A DNA stretch of 64,000 nucleotides from Mycolicibacterium pulveris. Lineage in GTDB: Bacteria; Actinomycetota; Actinomycetes; Mycobacteriales; Mycobacteriaceae. The DNA lies in contig NZ_AP022599.1 of NCBI RefSeq assembly GCF_010725725.1, positions 1,426,001 through 1,490,000 of the forward strand. The letters run 5' to 3'. The notes below the pieces were generated by a model that saw only the letters and a program-made list of their open reading frames with translations, made no database searches and had not been told where the DNA came from. Shown piece by piece: positions 18,276 through 27,799 of the stretch (within the stretch, counting starts at the first letter, position 1; each line of letters starts with the position of its first letter). Position numbers and translations under genes: made by a program.

Positions 18276-18755
18276 TTACGTCAGCGCGGCGGTCCACAAC
18301 GCGGATTGCGCGGAGGCGTCGCGAACAACGCTTTCGGCCGCCTCACACCATCGGCTGTCAAGTTCCGCACCCACGAGCGGCCTGCCCGACGCGCATCGCA
18401 TCACCAGGTTGCCCAGCGCCGGTGTCGTCATATGGGGCACGACGAGAAGCTTGGCCTCGGCGGTGCAACCGACGACTTTCATCAGTCGAAGCCGTCGATG
18501 CTCGGCGGCGGCCTTGGGCGGCGCGCTCTGCAGAATTGAATTCAGGTCCGGGGCCCCGTCGGTGGCCGACCAGTTGATGCAGATGTCGACGATCTCGCCG
18601 AGCGGCCGGTGCAAAACCCCGATCAGTTGCGGCAATTCACCGGCCGTCGAGCCGGTATGGGGCCACCACGCGCCGTCGATGTCCGCGCCCAATGTCGGTG
18701 CGAGCACCAGTCTGACGGGCCGGGCCAGTCGGCGCGTACCCGCCAAGCCGTTCAT
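18276..18755 (-). CDS. DUF5994 family protein
   Basis: A 159-residue cytoplasmic protein of the actinobacterial DUF5994 family, recognised by RLVLAPTLGADIDGAWWPH and ELPQLIGVLHRPLGEI. The function is unknown; members are common and often multi-copy in mycobacteria. Its ATG overlaps the stop of a 42-codon upstream ORF (ATGA at 18752-18755), so translation is probably coupled. Confidence 0.8.
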   Translation of the reverse strand: MNGLAGTRRLARPVRLVLAPTLGADIDGAWWPHTGSTAGELPQLIGVLHRPLGEIVDICINWSATDGAPDLNSILQSAPPKAAAEHRRLRLMKVVGCTAEAKLLVVPHMTTPALGNLVMRCASGRPLVGAELDSRWCEAAESVVRDASAQSALWTAALT

Positions 18756-18880
18756 GCGGAACGTCGCGTCGCGGAGTGCTGATCGGAGAACACCGGGTTC
18801 TTCACCGGTTCGTCGGAGTCACTGGTGTTCGAGGTGGGTTCGGTCTTGTCGAGATGTGAAAACAGTTCGGATGCCTTCAT
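18752..18880 (-). CDS. Small 42-residue hydrophilic protein, upstream and coupled to DUF5994 gene
   Basis: ATG at 18880 opens a 42-codon frame beginning MKASELFSHLDKTEPTS and ending SDQHSATRRSA. A GAGGA ribosome site lies eight bases before the ATG, and the stop overlaps the next start in an ATGA junction; together these make it a credible gene. The protein is acidic and Ser-rich, with no membrane segment. I do not recognise it. Confidence 0.65.
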   Translation of the reverse strand: MKASELFSHLDKTEPTSNTSDSDEPVKNPVFSDQHSATRRSA

Positions 18881-18985
18881 AAAGAAGTCCTCAAGTATGT
18901 GCGCCCGGGCCACGAAGGCGAAGGGCGGTCGAAATCGCAGATGCGATGCTGACCGGAATCGGTCTACGGCCCAGCCTACACGCCG

Positions 18986-20524
18986 CTATCCGGCCCCGAA
19001 TTCCAGTGCCGGTTCCGCCGAATCGACACCGCGGCTGCTGGAGATCGTCAGCATGTCGGGGCGGACCTCGTAGCGGGCCCCGTCGGCGGGGTTGACCGCC
19101 ACGAACCCGGCACCGGAGCGCACCGCGTCGCTCAGTTGCAGGCTCGCGCCGTCGCTCAGCCGTTCCCCGCGGTAGTAGTAAGCGCCGGGCGAGGTTTCGC
19201 ACACCACCGCCAGCGAGTTCGCCGTCCGGATCGCCGCGGCCGGCGAGTCGCCCGCGTTGCACCGGGCTGAGTGCCCGACGAAGCCCAGGGAATCGGTGCC
19301 CGACACCCCCGCGATCGGGGCCCCGGTCGGTGACGGCGTCGTCGTCGGGGTGGTCGTCGTCGGCGACGTGGTGGGCGTGGTGGTCGTCGGAGCCGTCGTC
19401 GTCGGTGCGGTCGGTTCCGGCGGCACCGCCAGCGGTGTCTGCGGTTCGCTGCCGCCGTCGGCGAACACCAGCACCGCGGCCAGCACCACGGCCGCGGTGA
19501 ACATCACGATCGTGCCGATCAGCAGCGCCAGCTGCGCCGGCCCGAACCGGGACTTACGCGCGGGCGGCGCAGGTGGGGGCGGCGCGTACGGCAGATAGCC
19601 CGTGCCGGCCGGGTTCGGATAGACCGCCGAGAACTGCCGCGTCGACGGCGGCGGGGCGGGCGCGAGCGCCGGCGTCGCGCTGGGCGCCTGATCGACCGCC
19701 GCGGCCGCCGCCTTGGCCAGCTCCCCGGCCGAGGCGTAGCGGTCGGTGGGCTTTTTCGCCATCCCGCGGGCGACGACGTCGTCGAAGGCCCGGCTGATCC
19801 CGCGTCGCATGATGCTGGGCCGCGGCGGCGGGTTGAACAGGTGCGCGCTGATGACCTGGCGCAAATCGGCGGCCTCGAACGGCGCCCGGCCGGTGAGCGC
19901 CTCGTAGAGCAGGCACGACAACGAGTACACGTCGGACGCCGGGCCGCCGCGTTCGCCGTTGAAGCGTTCGGGCGCCATGTAGGCGCTGGACCCGATGAGC
20001 AGCCCGGTCATCGTCACCGTCGCCTCGCCGGTGCCGTGCGCGATACCGAAGTCCACCAGGTAGGCGAAGTCGTCGGAGGTGAGCAGCACGTTCTCCGGTT
20101 TGATGTCGCGGTGCACCAGGCCGTTGGCGTGCGCGGCGTCCAGCGCCGAGGCCACCTGGGAGATGATCGACACCGCCCGGCGCGGCGGCAGCGCACCCTC
20201 GTTGCGCAGCACGTCCTTGAGGCTGGCGCCCTCCACCAGCCGCATGTCGATGTAGAGCACACCGTCGATCTCGCCGAAATCGTGCACGGGGATGACGTGC
20301 GGCTCCTGCAGCCGGGCCGCGACGCGGGATTCGCGGCGAAACCGCTCCTGAAACGTCGGATCCGACGCCAGGTCCTGGCGCAACAGCTTGATCGCCACCA
20401 TGCGATCGCGCGCGGTGTCGTAGGCGCGATACACCTCGCCCATGCCCCCGACCCCGATCAGAGACTGCAGCTCGTAGGACCCGAACCGGGTACCCAGCCG
20501 TGAGCCGCCCTTCGGGGAACTCAC
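18986..20524 (-). CDS. Receptor-type Ser/Thr protein kinase
   Basis: A 512-residue PknE/PknF-like kinase. The kinase domain (about residues 16-275) has IGVGGMGEVYRAYD, the ATP lysine in VAIKLL, HRDIKPENVLL, DFGIAHG and GSSAYMAPERF. A Pro-rich juxtamembrane segment leads to one membrane helix (LALLIGTIVMFTAAVVLAA). A Pro/Thr-rich spacer follows, then an extracellular domain of about 100 residues that contains two Cys and no PASTA repeat. GTG at 20524 with GGAAAGG before it is preferred to the upstream frame. It sits beside another kinase gene and a lipoprotein gene on the same strand. Confidence 0.92.
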   Translation of the reverse strand: MSSPKGGSRLGTRFGSYELQSLIGVGGMGEVYRAYDTARDRMVAIKLLRQDLASDPTFQERFRRESRVAARLQEPHVIPVHDFGEIDGVLYIDMRLVEGASLKDVLRNEGALPPRRAVSIISQVASALDAAHANGLVHRDIKPENVLLTSDDFAYLVDFGIAHGTGEATVTMTGLLIGSSAYMAPERFNGERGGPASDVYSLSCLLYEALTGRAPFEAADLRQVISAHLFNPPPRPSIMRRGISRAFDDVVARGMAKKPTDRYASAGELAKAAAAAVDQAPSATPALAPAPPPSTRQFSAVYPNPAGTGYLPYAPPPPAPPARKSRFGPAQLALLIGTIVMFTAAVVLAAVLVFADGGSEPQTPLAVPPEPTAPTTTAPTTTTPTTSPTTTTPTTTPSPTGAPIAGVSGTDSLGFVGHSARCNAGDSPAAAIRTANSLAVVCETSPGAYYYRGERLSDGASLQLSDAVRSGAGFVAVNPADGARYEVRPDMLTISSSRGVDSAEPALEFGAG

Positions 20525-20687
20525 ATGAAATCCTTTCCGTGTGCGGCGCGCGGAGGCGACTGTGCAGGTCAAACGATAGGGTTCCCGCTGCGCGCCCAGA
20601 CCTAACGCGGAGGTCCCCGCGGCGAACGCTCGACACTACCAAAGTGTATGCCGCACAGATGGATTGGTGTTACCGCCGAACGCCGGC

Positions 20688-21062
20688 TCAGCCGCCCTCT
20701 TCTTCCTCGGTGGTCTCCGGGCCTGGGGCGGTGACCGGCGGTGACGCGCTGACGTCGGGCGGGCGGGTCTCGGAGGTCGGGCCTTCGTTGGTCTCGGCAG
20801 GCGGCGGCTGTTCGGCGGGCGGCGCGGCCGGCGGACCGGTGGGCGTGACGACGGGCGGCGGCGTGGTGACCGGCGCCTGCTGCTGGGTCGTCGGCGGGGG
20901 CGGCGCGGGTGGCGGTGGCGACGTGGTCGTCGTCGTGGTGGTGGTCGGGGTCGTCGTGGGGGTCTCTTGTGGCGCGTCGTCGCCGCAGGCGGACAACGCG
21001 GCGACGGCGACGACGGCTGCCGCGCCGATCGCGAGGCGCACAGCGCGGTTGGTTTCGCTCAT
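20688..21062 (-). CDS. Pro/Thr-rich lipoprotein
   Basis: A 124-residue protein with a lipoprotein signal (lipobox LSAC, lipidated Cys26). The rest is low-complexity Pro/Thr/Glu sequence with no folded domain, so it is probably a cell-wall spacer or binding surface. It lies between two receptor kinase genes on the same strand and could be a substrate or partner, which cannot be decided from sequence. Confidence 0.72.
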   Translation of the reverse strand: MSETNRAVRLAIGAAAVVAVAALSACGDDAPQETPTTTPTTTTTTTTSPPPPAPPPPTTQQQAPVTTPPPVVTPTGPPAAPPAEQPPPAETNEGPTSETRPPDVSASPPVTAPGPETTEEEEGG

Positions 21063-21125
21063 CAGCGCTCCCTGGGGCTTGGCGGTGAAAGCCCACGGGT
21101 TCCCTCCCGCCGGGAGCGCAAAACG

Positions 21126-22922
21126 CTATCGCGTCGCGCCGTTGATCGTCGGCGTGTCGAGCATGCCCTGCTCCACGCCCCACATCGTGGCGATGGTGCG
21201 GTACTCGCCGGTCTCGATCAGGTGCTCCAGCGCCAGGCGCAGCGACTCGGCCAGCGCTGACCCCTTCGCCACCGGCCACCCGTAGGGCGCGGCGTCGAAC
21301 ACCTGCCCGGCCGCCTCCAGCGCGCCGCCCGAGGTCTTGATCGCGAACCCGGTCACCGGCGAATCCGCCGACATCGCGTCGACCTCGCCGTTGATCAGCG
21401 CGGTGTTCAGGTCGTTCTGGCTGACGTAGACGGCCTTCTCGATCGGCGGCAGGCCGGCCGCCTCACATGCGGCGCTCTTGGCGGGGATCTCCTCGGTCTC
21501 CTGCAGCGACGCGTAGGACACCCCGACCCGCAGCCCGCACGCGTTGTCCGGGTCGACGGCGGAGCCGACCTGCTGGGCCCATTGCGTGCCCGCCTCGAAG
21601 TAGTCGACGAAGTCCACCGACTCCTGGCGTTCCTTGGTGTCGGTGAACGACGACATCCCCACGTTGAAGTCACCCGCTCGCACCGACGGGAAGATCGCCT
21701 CGAACGCCGTCTCGCGGTACTCCGGCACCAGGCCGAGCGTGCGTGCGACCGCGTTCATCAGGTCTACGTCGAACCCGACGATCTGGCCCTCGGCGTCCTT
21801 GAATTCGTTTGGCGCGTAAGGGACATTCACGCCGACGATCAATCGGCCCGTGGACCGGATGTCCTCGGGCACCGTCGCCGCGATGGACTCCACCGCACCC
21901 GACACCGCCTCCGGCGTCGCGGTCGAGGAACTCTCGGCCATGCTCGCCGGGGTTGCCTCGCCGCCGGAGCCGCCGCCGCGCCACTGCCACACCCCGAAGG
22001 TGCCGAGCGCGGCGACCAGCACGAGCGCGCCCGTCACCGCGAGCACCCGCCGCTTGGTGACCGGTTTGCGCTGCGCGGCGTGGCGCCCGCTGCCGGTCAC
22101 CCGCACGGGCGCGTTGAGCGCGCGTCGCGCGGCCTCGGCCAGCGCGCCCGCCGTCTGGTACCGCTTACCCGGCTTTTTGGCCATGCCCCTGGCGATGACC
22201 TCGTCGAACGCGGCGAGCTTGGGATCGGTGGCCGACGGCCGCGGTACGTCCTTGGTCATGTGCGCGGCGATCTGCTGCTCGAGGGTGTCGGCCGGATAGG
22301 GCCGCACCCCGGTCAGGCATTCGTAGAGCACACAGGTCAGCGCGTAGATGTCGGCGGTGGGGTCTACGGGTTTGCCCTCGAAGCGCTCGGGGGCCATGTA
22401 GGCCATCGTGCCCAGCGTGCTACCGGCTGTCGTCAAGCCCTGATCGCCGGCCGAGCGGGCGAGCCCAAAGTCGATGAGGTACACGAAGTCTCGGTCGGTG
22501 ATCAGGATGTTCGACGGTTTGACGTCGCGGTGGATCAGGCCGGCCTGGTGCGCGGCGTCCAGCGCGGTTCCGACCTGTTCGACGATGCTGACGGCGAGCG
22601 CGGGCTCCAGCGCATTGCCTCCGCCCGCGAGGATGGTGCCCAGGTTGCGGCCCTCGATGAGGCGCATGTCCAGATACAGCCGGCCGTCGATCTCGCCGAA
22701 GCCGTGAATCGGCACCACGTGCGGGTCGTTGAGGCCGGCCGCGGCGTGGGATTCGCGCCGGAACCGCTGCTGAAACGTGTCGTCGGCGGCCATGGCGACG
22801 GGCAGCACCTTCAGGGCGACGACGCGGTCGGTGCGGGTGTCGTAGGCGCGGTAGACCTCCCCCATTCCGCCCCGGCCGATCAACTGTTGCAGTCGATAGT
22901 GCCCGAATGGTGTCGCGTCCAC
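21126..22922 (-). CDS. Ser/Thr protein kinase fused to extracellular solute-binding domain
   Basis: A 598-residue kinase with an intact catalytic domain (residues 9-270): IGRGGMGEVYRAYD, Lys38, HRDVKPSN with Asp133, DFGLARS with Asp151, and MAYMAPERF. One membrane helix follows at about 292-312. The outside part (about 350-590) is a family 3 periplasmic solute-binding domain of the polar amino-acid type: LIVGVNVPYAPNEF, GFDVDLMNAVARTLG and GMSSFTDTKERQ. The fusion looks like a one-protein nutrient sensor whose ligand, probably an amino acid, would control phosphorylation. The GTG start has GAGGAG upstream. Confidence 0.92.
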   Translation of the reverse strand: MDATPFGHYRLQQLIGRGGMGEVYRAYDTRTDRVVALKVLPVAMAADDTFQQRFRRESHAAAGLNDPHVVPIHGFGEIDGRLYLDMRLIEGRNLGTILAGGGNALEPALAVSIVEQVGTALDAAHQAGLIHRDVKPSNILITDRDFVYLIDFGLARSAGDQGLTTAGSTLGTMAYMAPERFEGKPVDPTADIYALTCVLYECLTGVRPYPADTLEQQIAAHMTKDVPRPSATDPKLAAFDEVIARGMAKKPGKRYQTAGALAEAARRALNAPVRVTGSGRHAAQRKPVTKRRVLAVTGALVLVAALGTFGVWQWRGGGSGGEATPASMAESSSTATPEAVSGAVESIAATVPEDIRSTGRLIVGVNVPYAPNEFKDAEGQIVGFDVDLMNAVARTLGLVPEYRETAFEAIFPSVRAGDFNVGMSSFTDTKERQESVDFVDYFEAGTQWAQQVGSAVDPDNACGLRVGVSYASLQETEEIPAKSAACEAAGLPPIEKAVYVSQNDLNTALINGEVDAMSADSPVTGFAIKTSGGALEAAGQVFDAAPYGWPVAKGSALAESLRLALEHLIETGEYRTIATMWGVEQGMLDTPTINGATR

Positions 22923-23017
22923 CCATCACTCCTCGGCAGCGTCCCCGCGTCGCTGTGTCGACCGAAACTATCGCACGTTTGCCAGCAATGTGGCAGCGCG
23001 TGCCATTTCGATGGCGT

Positions 23018-25263
23018 TCAGGCGGCACGCACCAGCACGGTGTCGGGCGTCGAGATCGCCGATGCGTCTGCCGTCGGCACCGTCAGCGTGATGTCGGAGA
23101 TGCGGATTTCCCCCAGCGTCCACGCCGTCTGATAGGTGACCGCGGATGCGACGATCTGCAGTGTCACCGTCTGCCCCGGCGCCAGGGTGTGGGCCACCGG
23201 TTCCAGCGAGATCTTCGCCGTGTGGGTCTTGCCGTCCAGCGTCACCGGAATCGGTGTGACCTGATTGCCGAGCACCAAACCCGTTGAGTCGTCGACGAGT
23301 TGGGCGTAGACATGCCGGGTATAGCCGGTCCCGGCATAGCTGAACTCCAACTCGGGTGCGCCGACGATGTAGGTGGTCGTGACCGCCGCGGTGGTGGTCA
23401 GGTAGACCGCGTTGGGCGCTGGGGCGGCAGACAATAGCCCCAACAACGCGCCGATCGGTCCCGCGCCCAACGCCCGCAGGTTGGGCCCGGACCCGCCCAG
23501 CAGCGGAAACAGCGGCAGCGCGCCGCCCGCGGCATTCGAGACGGTCAGCGGCGTCGCCGGTTTGACCGGGTAGATGTCCGACGCGAAGTTACGGCCGTGC
23601 TGATCGACCCATTCGAACTGCGGGCCGGTCGACACCGGGCGCCCCTTGACGTACCTGGCCAGCCAGTCCATCGTGGCCCGCTCGACGACCTCGCCGTCGT
23701 TGATGCTGGTGATGCAGCCGCCGTGACCGCCGCAGTACCACACCACCTTGGTGGGAACGCCGTTGGCGATCAGCACAATCGCGTTGTCGTGGGCCTCCTG
23801 CAGGGTGAACAGGGTGTCGACGGTTCCCTGGATCAACAACGTTGGGGCGGTGATGTTTTCGAGTAGCTGCGAGGGGCTGCGCGCGTCGAGAAAGTCCTGG
23901 TCGGCCTTCCGTAACTGCCCGGTGATCAGGCCGACCGCGACCGCGGAGTAGATCTGCGGGTTGACCCGGGCGCCGGTGAACACCAGTGCCGCGCTGAGGA
24001 TGACGCCCCAGCTGGACTTGGTGGCGGCGCTCTTGTACAGCGCGGTGTTGAGATTGTGCCAGGCGATGGTCGGCACGATGGCGTCCACTCGATCGTCGAT
24101 TGCCGCTGTCACCAACTGGATTCCGCCGCCGTAGGAGGCACCGACCATGCCGATGCGCGGGTCGCCTGGTGCGTCGAGAAGGGCCTCGGGCTGTTGCGAG
24201 ATCCAGCTGATGATCGCGACCATGTCCTGGCCCTCGAACTGCGGGTGATCGATCTCGAGGCGGCCGCCCGAACTCCACTCACCGCGCGGATCCCATGTGA
24301 CGACGTTGTAGCCGGACCGCAGCAGCGTGCCGACGCCGACCACCTCGTTGGGCAGAAACGGGCTCGTCATCGCCAGCGGGTTCGTCTCCCCGGGCAGACC
24401 GAGCCCGGAGCCGTACAGGATCGTCGGCGCCGCCGTGCCCTTAACGTCGCCCTGCGCCGGGAAGAAGTGCACGTAGATCGGGGTGCCGTCGGCCGAGATG
24501 ACGTACACGTCGCGGGGTGTGGTTCCGCCGGTGGCGCCGAGCGGATAGCCGATGATGGGGTGCAGGATGTCGCCGATCAGCGGGACCTGCTTGATGGTGG
24601 CGACGATCGGGGTGATCACCAGCGGGCCGAGGACCGGGATCTGTTGCAGCGGAGCGAGTACCGGCGTCACCGGTCTCGCGACGACTTCCTCTGGAACGGC
24701 CGCGACTGCTGACGCGTCGGTCTCCTGTTCGAGATCGGGGACCACGCCGAGGAATTCGCGCCGCGCGGCCGCGGCCAACGTCCAGACGGCGGGTGTGCCG
24801 GCGGGTGCGGCGGGGTGTCGGAGGCGTCGGCGGACAAGTCAAGGGCTGCGGTGGGCTCGTTGGACACGGCGACGGTGGCGGGCTCGGGTGGTTCGTCCGC
24901 TCCGGGCTCCTCCTCGACGACGGCGACGTCCGCCACGGGCTCGGCCTCGTCGACCTCTACATCCGGATCGTCCACGCTCGCCGAGTAATTCACGGTGCGG
25001 CCGTTGCCCACCGTGGACATCACGTCCCGCTCGTCGAGCGTGGACGTCACGGCCCGCGCGTCGCTGTCGGCGTTGTCGTCGTTTGGCGAGGATTCCGGCT
25101 CGGCCGACGAGGACTCCGTCGTCGTCGACGCCGACTCGGTCGTCGTATCCGAGCCCGAGGGGCCCGAGGAGTCCGGTGCGGCCGACGCGATGCCCTGTCC
25201 CGTCAGCACCGCCGCACCCACGCCGAGGGCTACCGCCAGCCCACCGATCCGCCCCACGCCCAT
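23018..25263 (-). pseudogene. Secreted alpha/beta hydrolase, frameshifted near 24812-24815
   Basis: Two adjoining frames together make one protein. The first (from ATG 25263) encodes a signal peptide (LAVALGVGAAVLTGQGIASA) and a Ser/Thr/Glu-rich linker. The second carries PAVWTLAAAARREFLGV, a linker common in mycobacterial exported proteins, then an X-Pro-dipeptidyl-peptidase-like hydrolase. The hydrolase has nucleophile elbow GASYGGG, the catalytic Asp region IQGTVDTLF, WYCGGHGG, and a C-terminal jelly-roll. Adding one C to the CCCC run at 24812-24815 restores DASDTP-AAPAGTPAVW in frame. The gene is thus either recently broken or carries a sequencing error; the hydrolase part is otherwise intact. 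Confidence 0.8.
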
Positions 25264-25376
25264 CCGTAAGTACTTACCGACATCGCGCGCCGCAAGGCGG
25301 GCGTTTGGCCGAAATACCCGCCCGCACCCGTTGCTGTCAAAGCCCCGCGCAAGTGGGTTTTCGCAGCTCAGACGGG

Positions 25377-25382
25377 TAAAAT
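25377..25382 (+). promoter_or_regulatory. Predicted -10 box of a leaderless promoter
   Basis: TAAAAT is followed after six bases by the GTG at 25389, so the transcript would start at or next to the start codon. This supports expression of the GyrB-like gene. No clear -35 is seen. Confidence 0.5.
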
Positions 25383-25388
25383 GGCCAG

Positions 25389-26450
25389 GTGAAGAGCGTT
25401 GTGCCGAGTTGGCCGGTCTGCGGCAGGTGCGGTGAGGTAGCGGAGTTCCCCTGGATGGGTGGCACCCACCGTTGTGGTGACGCGCCACCCGACCCGCTGC
25501 CCGGGTATGACCCGTTCGACGGGGACGCGGACGAACTGCCCGAGGCCGCTCACCACGGCCGCGTGGCGATCTGGGCGATGATCGACGCCGTCGTCGCCGA
25601 ACTGTCGGCCTGTCAGGAGCCGAACGTGCAGGTCACCCTCCTCGACGACGATGGGATACAGATCAGCGACGACGGCCGCGGCGTACCGATCACGTTGCCG
25701 CACTCCGTGACCGCGGAAAGCGGCTTGGCGGCGATGGTCGAGATCGAGACCCACCGCGACGGCTACCGATGGCTGCAGCAGATCGGCCTCGGCCTGCCCG
25801 GCATCGTCGAACGACGAGAACCGACAACAAACACCGGAACGACCGTTCGGTGTTGGGTCACGCCCATGTTCCCCGGCGCGATCGAATACGACGCTCTCGC
25901 AGTGCGGCTTCAACACCTGGCGGCCCTCAACGCCGGGCTGGCGGTCACGCTGCTCGACCAGCGGCCGTCGCCGCAGCCGACCCGCGCCTTCTGCTGTCCC
26001 GCCGGGTTGGCCGACTATGTCAGACACCTCAACCGGATCAAAACGCCGATACAGCGCACCATCATTCGCTTCGCCGAACGCATCGGGCACGCGGAGGTCG
26101 ATGTCGCCGCGCAGTGGAACGCCGGCTACTCGGAGTCGATTTCCACCTTGGCCGACGACAACCACCCCGACTACCACACCGCGCTGAGGCAGGGTTTCCG
26201 CGACGCGCTGAGCACTGCGCTGCAAGGCTACGTCGACGAGCGCATACCGCTGAAGGCCGCGGCTGACGCGCTGGTTCAAAGCCCACCCGGTCGAGGCAGA
26301 CGTGATTGCGAACAAGGCGATCTCAACGCACGTGTACGCCAACAGCGCACACCGCAGCGACTGTCGCTCAGCGATTTGGGCGTAGTTCGTCACGCTCAGC
26401 GTGACCAAACACGCCCAAATCACCGCGGTCCCGACGCGCGCGCACCGTGA
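25389..26450 (+). CDS. Degenerate GyrB-like protein (GHKL plus transducer region, no TOPRIM)
   Basis: A 353-residue protein clearly related to the first half of DNA gyrase B: ISDDGRGVPI (residues 92-101), then the transducer segment GLADYVRHLNRIKTPI (206-221) and QWNAGYSES (242-250). The ATPase elements are lost. The N-box is replaced by AMIDAVVAELS, lacking the catalytic Glu and the Mg-binding Asn, and the GxxGxG lid is reduced to QQIGLGLPGIV. The N-terminus has Cys11, Cys14 and Cys29 (CGRC...HRC), possibly a metal site. TOPRIM and tail domains are absent, and the last 60 residues are unrelated. The 3' end overlaps the convergent P450 gene. It may be a gyrase-modulating paralogue. Confidence 0.75.
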   Translation: MKSVVPSWPVCGRCGEVAEFPWMGGTHRCGDAPPDPLPGYDPFDGDADELPEAAHHGRVAIWAMIDAVVAELSACQEPNVQVTLLDDDGIQISDDGRGVPITLPHSVTAESGLAAMVEIETHRDGYRWLQQIGLGLPGIVERREPTTNTGTTVRCWVTPMFPGAIEYDALAVRLQHLAALNAGLAVTLLDQRPSPQPTRAFCCPAGLADYVRHLNRIKTPIQRTIIRFAERIGHAEVDVAAQWNAGYSESISTLADDNHPDYHTALRQGFRDALSTALQGYVDERIPLKAAADALVQSPPGRGRRDCEQGDLNARVRQQRTPQRLSLSDLGVVRHAQRDQTRPNHRGPDARAP

Positions 26451-27738
26451 TCCGCGCGCCCCGTCGCGGCGTGAAGATCACGTGCCTGAGCCGGATCTTC
26501 TCCCCCGGCTCGGTCGTGGTGGCCAGCTCGACGCGGCGCAGGATCTCCCGCAACACCACCCGCATCTCGACCATCGCGAAACCCGCACCCAGACAACGCC
26601 GGTTACCGCCGCCGAACGGCAGCCACGTCGTCGGGCTCAGCGTCGCGCCGACCATCCGGTCCGGGTCGAACTCCTCGGGCCGCTCGTAGACGGATTCGCT
26701 GGAGTGCACCAGCGTGATGCTCGGCACCACCATCACCCCCGCGGGCAGCCGATAGCCCGCGATCTCCACCGGTTCCTTGATGATTCGGCCGACATCGGGC
26801 ACCACCGGCCGCGCCCGCAGCGTCTCCTTGGCCACGGCGTCCAGATACTCGTCGTCGCCGGAGTCCGCCGCGGCCACCGCCTTCGCCAAGATCTGCGGGT
26901 GGCGGGTCAACCGCTCCAACGCCCACGACAGTCCCGTCGCGGTGGTGTCGTGGCCCGCGACCAGCAGCGTGATCAGCTGATCGCGTATCTGCTTGTCGCT
27001 CATCGCGGTTCCGTCGTCGGCGCCGGCCTGCACCAGCATCGCCAGCGCGTCGGTGCGCGACGCCAGGTCGGGGTCGGCGCGCCGCTCGGCGATCTCGGCG
27101 TAGAGCAGCCGGTCGGCCTCGGCCATGCATTCCCGCAGCCGGCGCCATGGCCGACGCTCCAACAGATGCGGCTTGGCGATCGCCATCGACTGCCACGGCC
27201 CCACGTTGAGCAGCCGCGGCATCACGTCGCGCAGCGCGGCCAGCCGGGCCGGGTCGCTCGCACCGATCACCGTCCTCAGGATCACCTCCAGCGTGATCTC
27301 CGACATCTTCGGCACCACCGCAAACGGGGTGCCCACCGGCCAGCCCGCGATGTTCTCCGCGGCGATCTCGGCCATCGTCGTCTCCTGACGCGCCACGGCG
27401 TCGCGATGGAACGGGCTCATCATCAGGCGGCGACGCTCGCGGTGCGCATCGCCGTCGATCACCAGAACCGAACTGTCGCCGAGCAGCCCGCCCAGCATCG
27501 AATTCGCCTCGCCGGCGTGGAACACCCGCGGATCCCCGGCGAACACCGTCTTGATGTCGTCGGGGTCGGCCAGGTACACCATCTGGCCCATCACCGTGTT
27601 GCGCAGCGTGAAGACGTCACCGTAGCGGCGCCGGCACGCGGCCACGAACGGCGACCACCACCGCGCCATCAACAGCATCTGAACAAACGAGGGGATCGGA
27701 GGTCCCGGGGGCAAGCCCGCCCGCGTTGTTCTACTCAT
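26368..27738 (-). CDS. Cytochrome P450 (CYP138-like)
   Basis: A 456-residue haem monooxygenase. The I-helix oxygen motif AGHDTTA, the ExxR region KETLRARP and the haem loop FGGGNRRCLGAGFA are all present. Proline-rich PPGPPIPSF opens the N-terminus as in class IV-like mycobacterial P450s. The last 15 or so codons run through a hairpin (26373-26421), so the C-terminus beyond RITVRAR is probably not conserved. It lies 61 bp after the sugar dehydrogenase gene and may be cotranscribed with it. Substrate unknown. Confidence 0.92.
   Translation of the reverse strand: MSRTTRAGLPPGPPIPSFVQMLLMARWWSPFVAACRRRYGDVFTLRNTVMGQMVYLADPDDIKTVFAGDPRVFHAGEANSMLGGLLGDSSVLVIDGDAHRERRRLMMSPFHRDAVARQETTMAEIAAENIAGWPVGTPFAVVPKMSEITLEVILRTVIGASDPARLAALRDVMPRLLNVGPWQSMAIAKPHLLERRPWRRLRECMAEADRLLYAEIAERRADPDLASRTDALAMLVQAGADDGTAMSDKQIRDQLITLLVAGHDTTATGLSWALERLTRHPQILAKAVAAADSGDDEYLDAVAKETLRARPVVPDVGRIIKEPVEIAGYRLPAGVMVVPSITLVHSSESVYERPEEFDPDRMVGATLSPTTWLPFGGGNRRCLGAGFAMVEMRVVLREILRRVELATTTEPGEKIRLRHVIFTPRRGARITVRARRDRGDLGVFGHAERDELRPNR
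26373..26421. terminator. Two-tier hairpin at the GyrB-like/P450 convergent junction
   Basis: The outer stem GATTTGGGCGT (26373-26383) pairs with 26411-26421, and the inner stem GTCACGCT (26389-26396) pairs with 26398-26405. Both flanking reading frames pass through it before stopping. Confidence 0.75.
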
Positions 27739-27799
27739 GCCTAATACCGTACGAACCCGGGCACCGACACGGAAGCGATTTCAGAAATGTCTCGACCGC

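Noticed and set aside
19300..19450. Tandem repeat DNA in the kinase gene
   Set aside because: It is Pro/Thr codon repetition in a linker, not a structured repeat array.
25266..25277. Palindrome GTAAGTACTTAC before the hydrolase start
   Set aside because: A 12-bp palindrome alone, at three bases from the start codon and without a regulator nearby, is too weak to call an operator.
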